A stretch of 44,619 nt of DNA from Mycobacterium sp. E3251 (GTDB lineage Bacteria; Actinomycetota; Actinomycetes; Mycobacteriales; Mycobacteriaceae), in the NCBI RefSeq assembly GCF_001666835.1, contig NZ_LZJF01000078.1, positions 1 through 44,619 of the forward strand, in the 5' to 3' direction. The notes under the pieces were generated by a model. That model made no database searches and was not told the origin of the DNA. It worked only from the letters and a program-made list of their open reading frames with translations. A program made the translations under genes and the position numbers. Shown here one piece after another: positions 42,555 through 44,619 of this stretch. Within the stretch, counting starts at the first letter, position 1. Each line of letters begins with the position of its first letter.

Positions 42555-44619
42555 ATGGTCAACGAAGGGGGTGGATCGGCGTTCACCTGGCAGGGCCGGC
42601 GTGAGCTGGTGAGCCAGATTCATGAGCAGCTCGACGAGCTGGTCGAAGCCCGCGACCAGATGGAACAACTGGTGCGGGTCATCAGCGAAATCGGCTCTGA
42701 CCTGGACCTGGACGTGACGTTGAACCGGATCGTCAAGGGGGCGATGGAGCTGACGGGCTGCCGTTACGCCGCCCTGGGTATCCGTGCTGCCGACGGCGCC
42801 CTGGCCACCTACGTCCGCGCGGGCATCGATGACGGCACGGCGCGGCGGCTCGGCGATCTGCCGGTGGGTGAGGGTCTGCGCCTCGAAGATGTAAGTGCGC
42901 ATCCGCAGGCCGCCAAGCTGCAAGCCCACGATCCGCCATTGCGGGCGCTACTCGGACTGCCGATCACCGTGCGGGGCGCGGACTTTGGGAGCCTTTACCT
43001 CGCCGACGACCGCGCGGGCCGAGTGTTCTCCGATTCCCAGGCGGCCGCCGTGCGGGCGTTGGCGACGGCCGCGGCGGCAGCCATCGACAACGCGCGCCTG
43101 TTCGAGCGAGAACGCGAAACGGCCAGATGGACGAAGGCCAGCCGCGAGATCACCACCGCGCTCCTGTCCGGCGACCCCCAGACGGGGCCGTTGCAACTCA
43201 TCGTGAACCGGGCGCTGGAGTTGGCCGGTGCCGAACAGGCGATCTTGCTGGTTCCGAAGGAGTCCGACCTGCCCGCCGACGACGTCGACACCCTGGTGGT
43301 GGCCGCGACGGCGGGCCGGTACTCCTCGGAGGTGATCGGTCGCCAGGTGCCGATGGACGGCTCCACTACGGGCGGTGTCGCGCGGCGCGGCCTACCGTTG
43401 ATCACCGAATCCTTCCAATATCCGATCGAGGGATTCACCGACGTCGGTGAACGCTCGGCGATCGTCATGCCACTGATCGCGGACGGGGCGGTGCTCGGCG
43501 TCATCGCCGTGGCCCGCGACCCTCAGCAGTCGCCGTTCGGCAACGATTACCTCGAGCTCGTCAGCGACTTTGCCCGGCACGCGGCTATCGCCCTGGCGTT
43601 GGCGGCGGGTCGTGAACACGCGCTCAACCAGGAACTCGCCCAGGCTGACACCGTCGACGCCGCGGTGAACGCCGCCGCCGAGGAATTGCGCCGACTGTGG
43701 CGGGCCCGCCGCGTGCTGGCTGTCACCTTTCCGACGCTCGGTTCCACCGCGGGAACCGCTTTTGGCGCGCCGCAAGTCGTGTCGGTCGGCGAGCCAGCGC
43801 AGTGGGGCGACCTGCCATCCCACACCCAACAGATGCTCGGCGCGCTGCGCGACGGTGACTTGCTCACCGCGAGCACGGGGGAGGCCGGGACGGCCGGCAT
43901 CGCGCTGCAGCACCCCGAGGGCGTGCTCGTCGTCTGGATCGATCTGGCCGAGCGGCGCGCGTTCACCCTCGAGGACCAGACCTTGCTCACGGTGCTGGCC
44001 GGCCGGCTCGGCCAGGGGCTGCAGCGGGTCCATCAGGTCGACCAGCAGCGGGAAACCGCCCTGGCGCTGCAACACGCGATCCTCGGCCCTGCCGATCTCC
44101 CGCACGGGTTCACGGTCCGCTATCAGGCCGCCAGCCGGCCCCTTCAGGTGGGCGGTGACTGGTACGACGTCGTCGACCTGGACGACGGGCGCATCGCTAT
44201 GGTCGTCGGCGACTGTGTGGGGCATGGCCTCGCCGCCGCCACCGTCATGGGTCAGGTGCGCAGCGCCTGCCGCGCGTTGCTGTTCGAGAACCCCAGCCCC
44301 GGCGCCGCTCTCTCCGGGATGGATCGCTTCGCCGCGCGGCTGCCAGGCGCCCAGTGCACCACCGCCGTCTGCGCGGTGCTCAACCCCGAGACCGGCGAGC
44401 TGATTTATTCCAGCGCCGGCCACCCGCCGCCCGTCCTGGTCCACGCGGACGGCACCACCCAGATCCTCGATGACGGTCACACCATCGCGCTGGGGGTACG
44501 AGCCGACTGGTCCCGCCCCGAGGCCAGGGTGACCATTCCGGCCCGCGCGACCCTGCTCCTCTACACAGACGGGCTGGTCGAACGCCGGCGCACCGCATTG
44601 GGGCAGGGGATCTCCCGCG
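42555..44619 (+). CDS. GAF-GAF-SpoIIE/PP2C serine phosphatase (RsbU-like), 3' end outside window
   Basis: 688 residues are visible and the frame is still open at the last base. An N-terminal coiled helix (residues 15-45, LVSQIHEQLDELVEARDQME) leads into a DevS-type GAF domain (about 45-180, SEIGSDLDLDVTLNRIVKGA). A second GAF follows (about 205-345), then a third, less clear sensor-like segment, then the PP2C domain from about 505 with VGGDWYDVVDL, VGDCVGHGLAAATVMGQ, SAGHPPPVL and LLYTDGLVERR, which include the metal-binding aspartates. Such proteins dephosphorylate anti-sigma-factor antagonists. ATG at 42555 is chosen as the first start after the palindrome; no strong ribosome site is seen. 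Heme binding by GAF1 is not evident. A C-terminal HATPase domain could follow outside the window. Confidence 0.9.
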   Translation, partial: MVNEGGGSAFTWQGRRELVSQIHEQLDELVEARDQMEQLVRVISEIGSDLDLDVTLNRIVKGAMELTGCRYAALGIRAADGALATYVRAGIDDGTARRLGDLPVGEGLRLEDVSAHPQAAKLQAHDPPLRALLGLPITVRGADFGSLYLADDRAGRVFSDSQAAAVRALATAAAAAIDNARLFERERETARWTKASREITTALLSGDPQTGPLQLIVNRALELAGAEQAILLVPKESDLPADDVDTLVVAATAGRYSSEVIGRQVPMDGSTTGGVARRGLPLITESFQYPIEGFTDVGERSAIVMPLIADGAVLGVIAVARDPQQSPFGNDYLELVSDFARHAAIALALAAGREHALNQELAQADTVDAAVNAAAEELRRLWRARRVLAVTFPTLGSTAGTAFGAPQVVSVGEPAQWGDLPSHTQQMLGALRDGDLLTASTGEAGTAGIALQHPEGVLVVWIDLAERRAFTLEDQTLLTVLAGRLGQGLQRVHQVDQQRETALALQHAILGPADLPHGFTVRYQAASRPLQVGGDWYDVVDLDDGRIAMVVGDCVGHGLAAATVMGQVRSACRALLFENPSPGAALSGMDRFAARLPGAQCTTAVCAVLNPETGELIYSSAGHPPPVLVHADGTTQILDDGHTIALGVRADWSRPEARVTIPARATLLLYTDGLVERRRTALGQGISR

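Noticed and set aside
1..44619. Insertion sequences, transposases, integrases, rRNA genes, or prophage genes
   Set aside because: None of their characteristic protein motifs, terminal inverted repeats or rRNA sequence was seen.

Overview
The window is high-GC actinobacterial DNA and looks like a non-tuberculous Mycobacterium. The main reason is gene order. From about 0.7 to 15.9 kb it follows, in reverse orientation, the order I remember for M. tuberculosis Rv2325c to Rv2313c: ECF transporter T component, AsnC regulator, dimethylargininase, ornithine aminotransferase, amino acid permease, universal stress protein, UspC-UspB-UspA, TldD, TldE and an AhpD-like protein. DUF732, DUF3060 and hemophore-type secreted proteins, many GTG/TTG starts and many 4-bp ATGA/GTGA overlaps agree with this. 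The species cannot be fixed from the sequence alone.

Layout. At 1-84 there is a scrap of a non-ribosomal peptide synthetase adenylation domain, joined in a different frame to a truncated ABC ATPase, so a rearrangement or assembly junction lies in the first ~90 bases. It is followed by an EcfT permease, then an SRPBCC protein and a sulfatase (Rv3076/Rv3077-like) that are not at this place in M. tuberculosis. An AsnC/Lrp regulator then faces away from an arginine/ornithine catabolic operon (ddaH-rocD-rocE-usp). The uspABC amino-sugar importer lies on the minus strand, followed by tldD-tldE and an AhpD-like gene. From 16 kb the M. tuberculosis synteny ends and the content becomes accessory: a tandem pair of DUF732 secreted proteins, a P-type cation ATPase, tRNA-Met(CAT), two small secreted proteins and a gene-poor kilobase. 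A six-gene MoxR/DUF58/VWA membrane operon resembling the mxaRSACKL chaperone cassette follows, then a YchJ protein overlapping tRNA-Cys, a TPM-domain protein, a small cysteine-motif protein and a hemophore.

The last third is dominated by one minus-strand gene of 11.56 kb (30882-42443, 3853 aa). It has an N-terminal SARP-type winged helix plus BTAD, a class III nucleotide cyclase domain, a STAND-type ATPase and a TPR-like region. After one extra half domain, nine tandem ~270-aa units run to the last residue. Each unit is built of two SnoaL/NTF2-like halves. The stop of this gene overlaps, by 29 bp, the start of a peptidase S51/cyanophycinase-like gene. Its 5' end is divergent, across 111 bp containing a perfect 18-bp palindrome, from a GAF-GAF-SpoIIE/PP2C phosphatase gene that runs off the window.

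Working together (inference): the first half is nitrogen and carbon scavenging (arginine, ornithine, amino sugars) with local AsnC control. The last third looks like a signalling locus that combines a putative cAMP-making, DNA-binding, ATP-dependent giant sensor with a divergent RsbU-type phosphatase. The giant with its doubled NTF2 units is the best candidate for an undescribed system.
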